From positions 186,001 through 250,000 of the forward strand of contig JAOWBW010001474.1 of NCBI GenBank assembly GCA_026119855.1: DNA of 64,000 nt, in the 5' to 3' direction. Made by a program: the position numbers and the translations under genes. Below, one piece after another: positions 1 to 11,283 of this stretch. Each line of letters starts with the position of its first letter. Position 1 is the stretch's first letter. The notes under the pieces were generated by a model, which was not told the origin of the DNA, ran no database searches, and saw nothing but the letters and a program-made list of their open reading frames with translations. This stretch comes from Campanula takesimana (Eukaryota > Streptophyta > Magnoliopsida > Asterales > Campanulaceae).

Positions 1-299
1 AGAGCATTTCACCAAAGATTAACTCCCCCTTAATCATGGAGTTAACCGAAACAACAAAGATTTACTTAATATACTAATTGTAAAGTAGAACCATGTTTAA
101 AAAAATTACTAGTTTAAAACAAAAAGTAAATTAAAGTTTTAAAATCCACAAAACCAAAAGTCATAAACCAAAGCATAACCACCAAAGTATTAAAGTTCTA
201 AATTAAGAACTAAAATACGAATTGTTTTAAAAACCAAACCAACCAAAAACAGAAATTGTTTTGAAACCATTTTAAAGTACCATTAAAAGCCATTGCCCA

Positions 300-770
300 A
301 GAGTTGTGGCAACATCAACCTTCAAACAAGGTTATTCTTCTTTTTATCCATCATCCACTAGTACCAGCATCTCCAGTAACATCTTCAGTAGCACGAGTTG
401 TACCAGCATCACCAACAGCATCAGTAGTAGTACTAGTACCAGCACACCATCTCCCCCTGGTTGGGAAGAAATCAAATTAATGAAGCCGATGGTGTCTTCT
501 TGGATGGTTAAGCAACCGATTTGGAGGAAGAAGGGGCTTTTCTTTTAGGTTTCTTGGAGGCGGTAACAGGTGGTTGAGAGGCAGTCACACGGTTGGGGTA
601 GGTTGGACTGAAGTAGCAACCATGGAAGGATCATCAATGGACATAGCCATAGATGGAGAGATATTGAAAACCATGGGAGATATGTCCATGGGTGAAGTAA
701 CACCCGAGTCAACACCCGGTGACTCCTCTTGAGGTGCAGATTGGTTAGGGTTTTGGGAAGGTGAAGCCAT
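300..770 (-). pseudogene. Extra ORF downstream of copia pol, broken (env-like or unknown)
   Basis: A start codon at 768-770 opens a frame of 61 codons rich in Ser, Pro and Met (MASPSQNPNQSAPQ). After a frame change the sequence continues as a Lys/Ser-rich stretch and then a Thr/Gly/Ala/Asp-rich low-complexity tail near 330-460. Sirevirus copia elements can carry a poorly conserved, low-complexity extra ORF after pol, and the position and strand fit that. No conserved domain is visible and the reading frame is interrupted. It could instead be a host-gene fragment or an antisense ORF of another element that starts outside the window. Confidence 0.3.
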
Positions 771-1110
771 TGTTGAATTTTAAAAAGTAGAAAAGGAGAA
801 TTTTTTTAGAAGGGTTTTTGATTTGGGGAAGGTTGCTGAGATAGAGAAAAGGCGATGAAGAGGAGGGAGTATATAGGTGCGTTTGAGAGAGAAAGAGAGA
901 GTAAATAGGGATAGGATTTTAGGAGGTTAGGAATGTGAATAGAGATAGAATTTAATTTAGATTTAACTCTTATCACCTAAATTAACTAAGACCCCTATTT
1001 TTATTCACATTTAAACAATCCTAATTAAACTTCCCCTATTTACAAGCACACAAAACCAACTCCCTACAATCCGTTTTTTTTTTTTTTTTTTAATAAAGAA
1101 AACGAAAAAA
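771..1110 (-). promoter_or_regulatory. Putative promoter and leader of the extra ORF
   Basis: Read on the minus strand, a TATA-like box (CTATATAC, plus-strand 869-876) lies about 100 bases before the ATG at 770. A pyrimidine-rich TCTCTTTCTCTC leader and a CT-rich 5' UTR-like stretch surround it, as in plant core promoters. Homopolymer runs at 1075-1115 close the region. Promoter activity is inferred from composition only. Confidence 0.3.
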
Positions 1111-2059
1111 AAAAAAATAATAAGAAAAACGAAAGGGTAAAAAGAAGAAGTAACCGATCCCTCAAAAATTGAAGATAGACTCCATGATTTTAGGGATTTA
1201 GTTACTTGAAAATTTTACCTCAAATAAAAAGGATTTGTTTAAAACTTTTTCAAAATTGTAAACAGGTATTAACAATAAAAAGACTTTCAAACTTTGAAAA
1301 CTTAAAAAACAAATCTGAGACTAAACTAAATAAAAAAAAACAAATGTAGCACACACTAATGTGTTGATGGCAATGATGGTAACACTTAAGATAACATACG
1401 TGATAAACATCCCTTGATAAAATTAAAACAAGACATTTTAAGGCAAGCCTCATTTTTAAACACTTGAGGCAGAGATATGCTTCTTTAATAAGCAATTGAG
1501 GCTTAACAAGCTTTTTCTTCATTTTCGTGTATTTCAAACATAATAAGCTTGTTCTTTAATTTAAGCATTTTTGAAACATATTAACACTTCTTTATCTACA
1601 AGGAAGCATCGTAGTAGCGAGCTCCGTGCCCCGAGTCCTTATAAAGTGTAAACATGCTTTAGAGATTTGTACCGTTCAAGTAGGATACACTGTAGTAGCG
1701 AACTCCATGTTCCTAATACTTAGTACAAAATCACTAGATAATATCTCCCTTTGGCAAGACTGCATCGTCGCAGCGAACGCCGTGCCCCGAGCTACTAAGG
1801 AAATACTATAAGTGTTTTTTAGCCTTTTTGCCTTTGAAAAAGATTAGTGACTTTGTCACTTTTGAGTTTAAAGGGAATGTTATCAATAATGTTACCTAGA
1901 GTGTTATCCTACCATAACAAAAAGGTCAACATGTGCCACCATCAATGGATAGAAAAGACTACCCATTGACAGATTGAAAACAGAAACATAAAAAATAATT
2001 TATTTTTTTTTTAAATAAAAAGTAAAATATTATACAACAACAAAGATGATCCAAGGGGT
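1111..2059 (-). other. Non-coding remainder of the copia element
   Basis: No conserved reading frame is visible. GTAACAC-like words near 1380 and 1880 match the LTR and coding region of the copia element, so this is probably its 3' internal region after loss of reverse transcriptase and RNase H. The 95-codon minus-strand frame at 1250-1537 shows no domain. Confidence 0.35.
1600..1804. repeat. Three-copy tandem repeat, about 77-bp period
   Basis: Three diverged units share a core like GTAGTAGCGAGCTCCGTGCCCCGAG. They are centred near 1625, 1703 and 1778, separated by less conserved spacer. The middle copy is the most diverged. Function unknown; GC-rich compared with its surroundings. Confidence 0.6.
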
Positions 2060-3493
2060 TTAAACAAGACACGGAATAAGAGACTTCTTCAAGTTAGAAA
2101 ATCTCTTATGGTTAAAAACTTGAATTAAATATTCATCTTTCAAAAAAATATTTTTAGACTCAAGCTTAGAAAGAAAACATGAATGGTTTACCATGTCTCG
2201 ATAATTAACCGGTTCATTACCTCTAGTTTGTATCCCTTCGTCTAATCTCCCTATCACTTGGGATAAAGTATGATTCTTTTGAATCCTCACTGGGGGAACT
2301 CTTCTGACGGGATCATCTACTCTATTGGAGTCCTCATTATTTTCATTTTCTGCAACTGGACTGACTTCTGATGTTATCTCTGGTGTTGCCTCAGGTGCGG
2401 TAACACTGGGGCCAACATCTGGTCCAGCACTTATGACAACATCTGGTCCAACATAAATGTCAAATTCACTTTGAGGTTGTTCCATCTGTATCATGAGAGG
2501 ATAATCACCTGGTTTATCTGTAACACTTAACAGATCGTCAAAAACAATGTTCACAGATTCTTGAATAGTTCCCAAGCTTAAATTATACACTCGATATGCA
2601 TGATTATCTTGAGAATATCCAAGAAAAATGCCTTTATCACTCTTAGAGTAAAACTTAGCTAAGTAATCACAGTCTTTTAATATGAACCATACACACCTAA
2701 ACACATGGAAGTAATGTACATGTGGTTTCTTCCAATTCAAAATCTCATAGGGTGTCATTGTTAAACCAGGTCTTAGAAAGACTCTATTTGAAATGTGACA
2801 AGCCGTGCTCAAAGCTTCAGCCCAAAATCTTTTTGAAATCCGTTTTGAAAATAACATGACACGGGCCATATCAAGCAATGTCCTATTTTTCTTTTCGGCC
2901 ACCCCATTCCGTTGATGAGATTTTGATACCGAAAAATCATGGTTTATCCCCTTTTTCTTACAAAAAGTATAAAAGGAAACATTTGCAAATTCTTTTCCAT
3001 GATTAGATCTTATACGAAAAATAGGTGAGCAAAACATGTTTTTGATTTTGGAGTGCAAGAGTTTAAATTTATCTAAAGTTTCAGATTTTTCTCTTAAGAA
3101 ATATACCCATGAAAACCTAGAGAAATCATCAACTATAACAAAAATATACCTCTTATCTCCCAAGCTTTCTACCTCGATTGGACCCATCAAGTCCATGTGC
3201 AAAAGCTGAAAACAATGTGTTGTCCCGAAGTGTTGCTCTTGGTGTTGGGCAGCACACTGGGTAACACGAGTCTCCTCATTTTTAAGGCAGTCTCCACAAA
3301 CCATTTTGTTATTAAGATTCAGTTTAGGGACTCCTTTGACAGCCTCAAACTTGAAAATGTTCTTCAAGTTTCGATAATTTGCATGTCCAAACTTTTGATG
3401 CCACAATGTAGTGACATCTATTTTTGCCAAATGGCACACCTGTTTGTCTTCAACAAGATAACAATTGTCACTTGATCTAATTCCTGACATCAC
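2060..3493 (-). pseudogene. Copia GAG-pre-integrase and integrase, truncated
   Basis: The 477-codon frame starts with a GAG-pre-integrase segment (LWHQKFGHANYRNL, about residue 30) with a zinc-binding HHCC arrangement ending in CGDCL. The rve integrase core follows: first Asp in LLHMDLMGP, the second catalytic position in RIRSNHGKEF, and Glu in NGVAEKKNR. The second position reads Asn (AAT) where copia integrases have Asp, so strand transfer should be lost. The conserved tail IFLGYSQDNHAYRVYN follows, then a Pro/Glu/Val-rich linker containing the element's repeated motif. The frame ends without reverse transcriptase. Family assignment is firm. Confidence 0.85.
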
Positions 3494-3618
3494 ACAATTG
3501 TTAGTATAATCAAAGACTTCACAAGTATTTTTGTTGAATTTTACCTTTAAATTGTCATCACAAAGTTGGCTAATACTAATTAAATTAGCAACTAGACCAT
3601 CTACATGTAAGACATTTT

Positions 3619-4638
3619 TTAAGGAGGAAAACCAGTCACATTTAGTGTCCCTTTTCCTATTATATTGCTTTTACTTCCACCACCATAAGTAACACAACCT
3701 CCTTGAAACGATTCATAGTCTTTCAAAAATAATTTTGTTCTCGTCATGTGACGTGAACATCCACTGTCAAAGTACCATGATCCTTCAATATTTGTTTTTA
3801 AGGAAGTGTAAACAACATCGCATCTCAATTTAGATTTAGGTTTCCATGACTTCTTATTTATGTTTTTGACCTTCTGACAGAATGTGTTATCTGGAGTGCT
3901 GGGTAACACTTCAGGTAACACGGAATGACTGGATTGTTTCTTTGAAAGAGTATTACACTTATTTTTAAAATGTCCAGAGGTGTGACAGTATTGACACACT
4001 TTTCTTTTGTCAGAAGAGTCATTAGAGAAAGAATTTTGATCAAAAGTACGTTCTTTCACAAAACATATTTCATGTTCATCACAATTCAAAGAAGAAATAA
4101 TTTTATCTAATGATTCTCGGAAACCAATACCTGCTTTGAGAGGCTTACTCAAATTGAGAATCTCATCCAGTTTGGATGATCCGGTGTTGATTTTCTTCAA
4201 GGTGGTTTCGGCTAAAGTCAATTTGGCCTTGACTTTCTCTAGCTCGGCATCTCTCTTGGATGCTTGAACTTCCAAACGAGTTAAGTAGGCCTTGAGTCCA
4301 TCGTTCATCTTGGTTAAATTTTTAACCATTTTGTTCTCTTTCTTCCATTCCTTGAGCAAATCATCACAAAGGTTTTTTAAACCATCAATGAGCTCATCTT
4401 TGCTCAGCTCATCATCTTTTGAACTTCCTGCATCAAGGTTAGTGGAAACCACAAAACAAACATCGTTAGTTAAAATGAAATTGTTATACCTGACGGGTGT
4501 GGTCTCAGATGTTATCTCAGTGTGTATAACATCTGTGGTAACATGTTCAGTCTCCGAGTCACTTATTGTGACAAACATGTTTGTTTGATCAGGTTCTCCC
4601 TCCTGGAGATTGAAAGCCATGACAAAGGACCGAACCAC
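3619..4638 (-). pseudogene. Copia gag C-terminus and protease
   Basis: This 339-codon frame has a long Lys/Glu-rich probable coiled coil (about residues 80-165), a CCHC zinc knuckle (CQYCHTSGHFKNKC) and the aspartic protease start WYFDSGCSRHMT. The upstream UBN2-type gag domain is missing: the frame begins almost at the primer-binding site. The related element at 37.3-38.9 kb still has that domain at 38,299-38,511. So this copy carries an internal deletion of the gag N-terminus. It is separated from the integrase frame by stops between 3494 and 3618. Confidence 0.8.
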
Positions 4639-4659
4639 TTAGTAACGTCAAGTGACCGG

Positions 4660-4673
4660 GCTCTAATACCAAT
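4660..4673 (-). promoter_or_regulatory. Copia primer-binding site
   Basis: The minus strand reads ATTGGTATTAGAG immediately inside the LTR. This is one base from the usual plant copia site TGGTATCAGAG, which pairs with initiator methionine tRNA. Confidence 0.75.
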
Positions 4674-5644
4674 TGAAAATGTTTGTCAAAGGCTTACTGA
4701 GAACATATGTTACCTCAAGTGTTAGGTAACACCCCAGGTAACACACGCTGACGGACAGAATACACACACCCGAAAATATAAGAGTTTTGCAGCGGAAAAA
4801 TAAATAGCACAAGAGATATATTTTTCTCAAGTTATATAAATATAACTTGAGATGCCTAAATGGCGAAAACTTTATAATCAATACCAATTACAAAGTCAAA
4901 AGGTTCCCTATAGCTAGTATGATATACGCTCTATGGAACCAAAATAAAAACAAAGTACAATGATCCTATCCTAGCCAAAACACACTCAAACCCGAAGTAT
5001 TTGAGTGTGGAAAAGAGTGTATGGGAGGAAGGATACAAAGGAGCCAAGAAGTACTTTGTTCTTGTGCTATGGATGTGTGTAAATTTTGGCTTGGTTACAA
5101 AGTGTCCATCCTAGCACTATTTATAGCCATCAAAGACTTGAAGGCTACTCAAATAAACAGCCTTGGGGCTGCCTTCCACGTTGTGAGAGAGTGGGGAGAG
5201 TGTTGGGCATGTTCTCCTATTTTCATGGAAGACTTGGTCCTCTTCCCTTGTATTTCTCAACCGAAAACTTGGTGCCCAAGCCCATGCTTCGCTTTGTTGT
5301 ACCCCGAGCTTCTCCATGCTTGTTCTTCTCCATTTGATCAGCAACAAACCTTTGAAATAGTCTCCCCACGTTTTTCTCCATATTTAACACATGTTAAATA
5401 TGTTTGTAACTCCTTCAATAACTCGCCATTTATAAATAAATCTTTATTAATTTCTTCTCCATGTTTTAAGCTCCATAAATCAACTTTATTATACCTGAAA
5501 ATATGGACCAACATCTAGACAATAATATTAGGACATTAGTATAAAATTATATTAGAAAGAAATGTCAAATTACAAAGTATTTTCGTCACAGCACTTAGAC
5601 TGTCAGTGGCAACATCTGAGGTAACACCTCCGTCTGCACTAACA
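4674..5644 (-). repeat. Copia 5' LTR, 971 bp
   Basis: The plus strand begins TGAAAATG after the primer-binding site and ends GCACTAACA, so the minus strand is bounded by TG and CA. It shares blocks with the LTR at 38,973-39,903, including TTCTCAAGTTATATAAAT and TATCCTAGCCAAAACAC. Motifs of the GGTAACAC type sit at both ends (about 4709-4740 and 5605-5630). The outer boundary is inferred from the terminal dinucleotide and the adjacent primer-binding site of another element; no TSD could be tested. Confidence 0.65.
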
Positions 5645-6153
5645 AAACTAAATAATGAGCGGGCTCTGATACCAATTGTTGGAACAATTTTACCCTGAAT
5701 GCCATACTCATATTTAGAAGAAGAATGAGGAAGGAGATGAAGGCGGAAGAGTAACAATACCTGCTGAATCCATGGATGATGTAGGGAGAAAGTGAGATGA
5801 AGAAGAAGATGTAGGGAAAATATAGATCTTCTAAGTGATAGTGACTTCTTAATCTCTCAAGTACTTCCAATAATGTGAAGAGAATTTAGGAGAGATAACA
5901 AGAATCAATAGTAGTTTCTAGGCTTGATGGAAGGGCCTTTAAATAGGAAACATGGTGTCACTTCACCTAGGGACTACACCCTTTCAAGAAGCTTAGTGAT
6001 ATTATATTACCCTTTTGCCCATCACAATTAGGTAATTATATATCCAGGAATTCTACACATTTTATTGTCAACTATACTTTATAAATTAATATTATAATCA
6101 TAATTTTATGTATGGAAGTCTAAATGACTTGTGTTGCAAGCCATGTCCCAACA
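5645..6153 (-). mobile_element. LTR and primer-binding site of a second copia element
   Basis: The LTR 5677-6153 starts TGTTGG and ends CCAACA, a perfect 6-bp terminal inverted repeat. It is preceded on its inner side by a copia primer-binding site (plus strand GGGCTCTGATACCAAT, 5661-5676). Only about 32 bp of internal sequence separates it from the LTR at 4674-5644, so the first copia element probably inserted just inside this one. Confidence 0.7.
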
Positions 6154-6494
6154 TATAGTTTATCAATTTTACTCTCCAAGTTGATGTGGGATATATGAGA
6201 CTTCAACATGCCCCCCCCCCCTCACATGTAGGCCGATTCTATGGCTCTAAACGTGGATCATCATTACGCTGGCATTATTATCAACTCAAACCCACCACGG
6301 GTCAATTCAAACCCAATACGGGCACCCAACACGGGTTAACTCAAGCCCATCATCAACTTGGGCCGGCTCTGATACCATATTAGAATTGGGTCCTCATCCT
6401 CTTAAAAAGTCTTGCTAAGGAGTGAGGTTAACCAATCTATATAGTTTATCAATTTTACTCTCCAAGTTGATATGGGATATATGAGGCTTCAACA
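6154..6494 (-). mobile_element. TRIM-like miniature LTR element
   Basis: Two direct copies of a roughly 50-bp block (TTTATCAATTTTACTCTCCAAGTTGAT... ending CTTCAACA) lie at about 6158-6208 and 6440-6494. Between them are a copia-type primer-binding site (GGCTCTGATACCAT, near 6368) and about 200 bp without coding potential. This matches a terminal-repeat retrotransposon in miniature. The left LTR is cut short by the LTR at 5677-6153. A C10 run sits at 6211-6222. Confidence 0.6.
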
Positions 6495-7020
6495 TATAAC
6501 AATATTTAATTGTAAAGAAAGAAAGTGTGTTAATATATTGGTCTCATGCATGTGTAGTTATATGCCATAGTAGTCTAAATCCTCCAATCGTGTTCATTGA
6601 TTGCAAAATAGAAGGTTATGATTTCACTACATGTCCATCATTTGAACCCTTCCTTCGAGGGTGGGCCGTCCATTTCACGAAGCATGGATTTGGGCCATCT
6701 AATGCAGTAGGACTCCAACTTAAGCAATCATATTGACACATCGGCCCAAAATCTAGATTGTTGCCCTAAATTTTCCTATAAATAGATATCAACCAGAACT
6801 AGGCCTGGCAATTGGGTCAACTTGGGTTGGGTTAAACTGGGTTGAGGCAGGTCATGGGTTTAGGCAGGTAGAACCTGCTGAACCTGTTAAACTTGCAGGT
6901 TATAATAAGTTGGTAGACCCAACAGGTAACCTGCTAACCTGCTGCTGGAACCGAAATGTGCCATCAGGATGTTCAAGTGTTCAACCAAGTTTTAGTACAT
7001 TACTCCATAGAAAAGTTATA

Positions 7021-7273
7021 CTCCCTCCGTCCCAAAATGATCTTCATACTTTTTTTTTGTTATTATTGTGAAGGAACTTTGAGCAATAATTTGAGGTTGA
7101 TTTAATTGTCCTAATGGAAATCTAAAACTTGTTACTGATACATCATCAACAATACCATCACTACCAAGTTTTAGATTGTCATTGCGACAATTGCATCAAC
7201 CTATAATTATTGCTCAAAGTTCCTTCGCAATAACAGCAAAAAAAGTATGAAGATCATTTTGGGACGGAGGGAG
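7021..7273. mobile_element. Stowaway-like MITE inside the hAT element
   Basis: Starts CTCCCTCCGTCCCAAAATGA and ends in its complement, flanked by TA on both sides. Its arms are inverted over most of its length. Confidence 0.85.
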
Positions 7274-7334
7274 TATCAAACTTCAAAAGCAACAAACAAA
7301 CAATAAAACACGCAACAAAAACACAAGATTATCA

Positions 7335-7710
7335 ATTCACCCATAAAACTCCGTACCCACTTTCTTTTTACTTCTACAGTTTCTTTTAGCCCCTATATTA
7401 TTAAGTACCCATAAAACTCCGCTTAAAAACATCAGGTTATATTGTTATAATAACTGGGCTCCATCTCACTACCAACTCCAGCATTTTCTTCAAAGTTATA
7501 TCTTCTTCCTCTTCAAAGTAATATCTTCTTCCTCCTGTCATTCACCCATAAAACAGTTAATATAACCATTCACGATTCACCCATAAAACAGTAAATATCA
7601 GATTATCAATTCACCCATAAAACTCCGTACCCACCTTCTCTTTTCTACTTTACTTTTCATACTCATAATATTTACTTTACCCATAAAACTCCGTACCCAC
7701 CTTTCCAGTA
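7335..7710. repeat. Dispersed CACCCATAAAAC repeats
   Basis: At least six copies of ACCCATAAAAC occur in 375 bp, three of them extended to ACTCCGTACCCACC. They lie in the non-coding part of the hAT element, between its MITE and the transposase. They may be a small local tandem expansion or transposase-binding words; the second is inference. Confidence 0.6.
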
Positions 7711-7929
7711 GCTCAAAATGTTTAAATCTGCATGCAACTTTCTATCGAGGGGTTTTTCTTCCAAATACAAATCTAATTGGGACTTGTTTATATTTGGTGC
7801 ATGGTGTTGGCTTTGGTACGAATCAAAATCCTACAAAAGATCAAATAAAACATTAGAAATATTTTTTGGGGGACGGAGAGAGTACTTTATAGACAATTAG
7901 ACATAAATAAATAAATAAATAAAAACAAT

Positions 7930-9525
7930 CTAAGATAAACTAAAATATAAACTTACATCCAATATATCCCTCTCATCACCAACATCCATAGAACTCGTAC
8001 TCGCCGATTGACACTGTGGGGAATAAGTTGATACATGTTTGTACTCTTCAAATAAACGATACAACTTGTCCCTTACGCCCGATACCAATTTTTCAACTTC
8101 ATCATCTTTGCAACCAAGCTTAGAATAACAATATTCCACCATCTTAAGCTTGTAACGTGGATCCAAACAAATCGCCAATGACAATACCACACTATCTTTC
8201 TCCCAATATTTATCAAACTTGATCATCATGCTTTCTGCCATTTCACTCAATAAAAGATCCCCGCTTTTCAATTGCTCTTTAATAACCAATTCAATCTTCC
8301 ACATATTAACAAAATATAAATTTGAAGTCGGATATTTGCAACCAGAAAATAAAGTTGTTGTTTCATAAAAAGGCTTCAAGAATTTTGCAACTTTCTCAGC
8401 TTTCATCCATTCCTCTATTGTTGGACAATTCTTGAAATTGGAGTCAACCACCTCCATTTGAGAAAATGTCTCACGATGTTGTAACACAGTCTCTAGCATA
8501 AGGAAAGTTGAGTTCCATCTGGTTGATACATCTTGAGAAATTTTTTTACCTCCCCCTGGAGAAAATTGAGCAACCAATTCCATAAAGGCTACCTTCCTAG
8601 ATTCCCACCTAATGTACTTAACACACTCTCGAATTTTGTTGACAACAACCTCAACTACTTTGAGCCCTTCTTGCACAATGAGGTTTAATATATGTGCTAC
8701 ACATCGCACATGTATAAACTCACCCCTACAAACCAAAGCATTTTTCAATAAGAGGTGACTCTTCAATATATTCACAACCCCATCATTATAACTGGCGTTA
8801 TCCAAAGTTATTGAAAATATTTCTCTATCAATACCCCACTCCTTCAAGAAACTAATCAGTTTATCACCAATGAAGCAACCATTGTGAGGAGGAGGAACAT
8901 GCCTAAAGTTTAAAATTCTCTTTTGTAAAACCCAATTCTCATTTATAAAATGGGCTGTCACTGTCATATAACCATTACCACAAGGAGAGCTCCAAATATC
9001 AGAAGTAAGACACACCCTACTTTTGATCCCTTCAAGTTCGACCTTGACCTTTTCTTTCTCCTTGTTATACATTTTCAGCACATCAACCTTTAGTGTGTTT
9101 CTTGTAATATTCTTTACTCCGGGATTTAAGAACTTAAGCAACTCCCTCATTCCCTCATGCTCTACAATTTTAAATGGGTAATTGTGTCTAACAATTGCAG
9201 CACACATTTTTTCTCGATACACCTCTAGGTCTAATGGAGCATAAGACCCTTCATCAGACTCTTTTACTTCCAAATCATGTTTCTTTAAATGTCGTTTAAG
9301 ATTTCCCGTACCATATGAGGTGACATCGGTTATACCTGTGTATTGATGAGGGCAGAGTGTACATGACAACACATATAAACCATCTTTACCGGTTGATTCT
9401 ACAAAAAATTTCCATGCATCAGATGTCCTTTTCCTTGGTGCAGACTTCCTAACCCTTTTCCCACCACAAGCAGAAGATCCTTCACTATTCACAAATCCTT
9501 CACTATTCACACTGCTTGCTTCCAT
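7930..9525 (-). pseudogene. hAT transposase, C-terminal dimerisation region missing
   Basis: A 531-codon open frame. Near residues 28-85 there is a BED zinc finger (CTLCPHQY ... GNLKRHLKKH). The RNase H-like core follows with the Asp motifs CLTSDIWSS and SITLDNASYN, then QDVSTRWNSTFLML and PFYETTTLFSG. The usual C-terminal hAT dimerisation domain is absent. A splice-donor-like GTAAGT at 7956 suggests coding exon 1 ends at 7957 and that the downstream exon has been deleted. The space below it holds only a MITE and repeats. An autonomous function is therefore unlikely, although this exon is open throughout. Confidence 0.85.
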
Positions 9526-11283
9526 CTAACGAGAATGAATAATATAGTATAAATTATTAATAAAATAAACCTCATAAATTACTACCCTTACACTAATCTA
9601 GCATATCATTCTACTGATTCAAGACAATGTTTTCACTTTTGATATATATAAAAAAAAAAAAAAAAAAAAAACACAATGTCATCAATCAATATAGAATTTT
9701 GATTTTTAATCATACATTTGGTAAATGGGATTGAGTAGTCAAATGAGACCATCTTTATGGGATGGAGGGAATATACGAATTCAGAGAAGATGATTAAATA
9801 CAATGAAGAGATTAACTTGTGGGTGTCAATATACCAAGATTGTGCATTTGTGCAGCAATACACACATCTTGCTTAAGAACTAAAGTAAGAGAGGCAGAAA
9901 AAAAAGGACTAAAGTATTTATTTACCTCCAATATTTCCCTGTTCTACAAAGTCAATCTTGAGAAATGAGAATCCAGTTAGCTTCTTACTCCTTCAATCTT
10001 CAAGTATACCCATTTACTGAAATTTCAAAATGGCCACTCATGAATATAGAAACCCTTAATTGAATTGAAGGAGGGAAATCGAAAATCAAGCTAGAAATAC
10101 AAATCTCAAAACCTAATTAATTAAGCATAAGAATTAGGGTTTTGAGTATCTATGCTAATTCGTCCTCTTACCCTAATTCATCGGTGGAAATCGAGTAGAA
10201 GCAGCAGAATAGGGTTTATGAATCTCCGATTGAGTCACGCCGTTGATTAGCCGTCGATGGAGGAGCTGAGACGGCTTCGCCGAAGAGAGTTAGAGAGAGG
10301 ACATCGCCGTTTGAATAGGGTTTGCAAGTTTGCGTATGAATCTAGCGGGTTAAACGGGTTGACGGGTTTAACTTGTCTTAACCCGGGAATTGGGGCGGGT
10401 TAAATGGGTAACGTGTTTCAACATTTTTAGTTTATTGGGTTGGGTTGGGTTGGGTAATTAATAGGTTGGGCTGGGCAGGTTGATAGGTTGCTGGGTTAAA
10501 TTGCCAGGCCTAACCAGAACTAGAAGTGCAATACACTAACTTAGAGATTTCCGCCGCCGCAGCGATAAATTTCACGTATGAAAGTGAAGATGGAGATAAT
10601 GGAATACTTTTGTTTATGCTTCTAGGATCTTTCAAGTATTGTATCGACAATTCATCGAAGTAAAAAGATTAAGGGACTCCTTATAAAATCTCAGGTCAAT
10701 TTCATGAAGTTGAATGATTTCCAAGAAAATTGATTTTTCATCGATCATTTCTTTGGTCTTTCAATTCGAGTCATTTATGATATGTGATTCATTCATCAAG
10801 GAAATTTATAATCGACGTTTATCATTTTAGATAACTTTTGCAACTTAACTTATGCTATTTTGTTTTGGTATCATGTTATTTCTTCCTTCTCTTCTACGAT
10901 TTATGTTCCCAAAAAATTAGACCATGTATTTATATGTGAGTCATTGATGATATGAGATGATGTTATTTCTTCCTTTTATACCAAAAATATATTCCCAGAA
11001 TATTAAATGTATTTATATTTACATAAACTAGAGATTTGAAGATATCACGAGACACGATTTTTCTAACTCTATATCTATGTAGTGACCAGATTTTATGTTT
11101 GAAAGTTTAGACTAAGTTCTCCTTGATTAATTATTTTTCTTCTACTAGTGTTCATAGTGTTATCATATATGTCCCTAGCCTTTTAAGACTTACAATTGTA
11201 TTGGCCAGACTTAGGTATAGCTTATTTTTTATATTTATAATAGTGGTTAGTAGTTCAGTTTGGCATTACTTCTGTGACCTAGT

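Larger units (their letters stand above)
690..5644 (-). mobile_element. Ty1/copia retrotransposon, degenerate, no reverse transcriptase
   Basis: On the minus strand the order is a 5' LTR (4674-5644), a copia primer-binding site, a gag/protease reading frame (3619-4638) and an integrase reading frame (2060-3493). Reverse transcriptase and RNase H should follow below 2060, but nothing recognisable is there. No 3' LTR is visible, so the element is internally deleted or runs off the window. I extend it provisionally to about 690 because a GTAACAC-type motif typical of its LTR and coding regions continues there. The Sirevirus-like layout, with a possible extra ORF downstream, is inference. A relative lies at 37.3-39.9 kb. 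Confidence 0.75.
6800..10512 (-). mobile_element. hAT DNA transposon, 3.7 kb, with 8-bp TSD
   Basis: Termini are TAGGCCTGGCAATT at 6800 and its complement ending at 10,512. The 8-bp duplication ACCAGAAC lies at 6792-6799 and 10,513-10,520. The matching site in the paralogous copy near 60,765 is empty. Subterminal GGGTT/GGGTTAA words cluster at both ends (6815-6850 and 10,345-10,500), as in hAT elements. The transposase is on the minus strand; a GC-rich probable 5' UTR (10,150-10,320) lies upstream of it. Confidence 0.9.
6496..11283 (+). repeat. Duplicated segment, copy A (interrupted by hAT)
   Basis: The stretches 6496-6799 and 10513-11283 match 60,476-62,459 in the same orientation. The match starts at AATATTTAATTGTA and ends near CCTAGTT. 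Shared sequence includes CCTATAAATAG, a TATA-like box (near 6776 and 60,748), and a downstream leader with ATGAAAGTGAAGATGGAG. Copy A carries the hAT element that copy B lacks. It lacks the insertion that copy B carries at 61,101-62,029. The segment may be the 5' part of an unidentified gene or another repeat; no long ORF is present. Confidence 0.85.

Noticed and set aside
5021..5518. 165-codon plus-strand frame inside a copia LTR
   Set aside because: It lies within the LTR and is antisense to the element; the related LTR at 39 kb does not keep the frame open.
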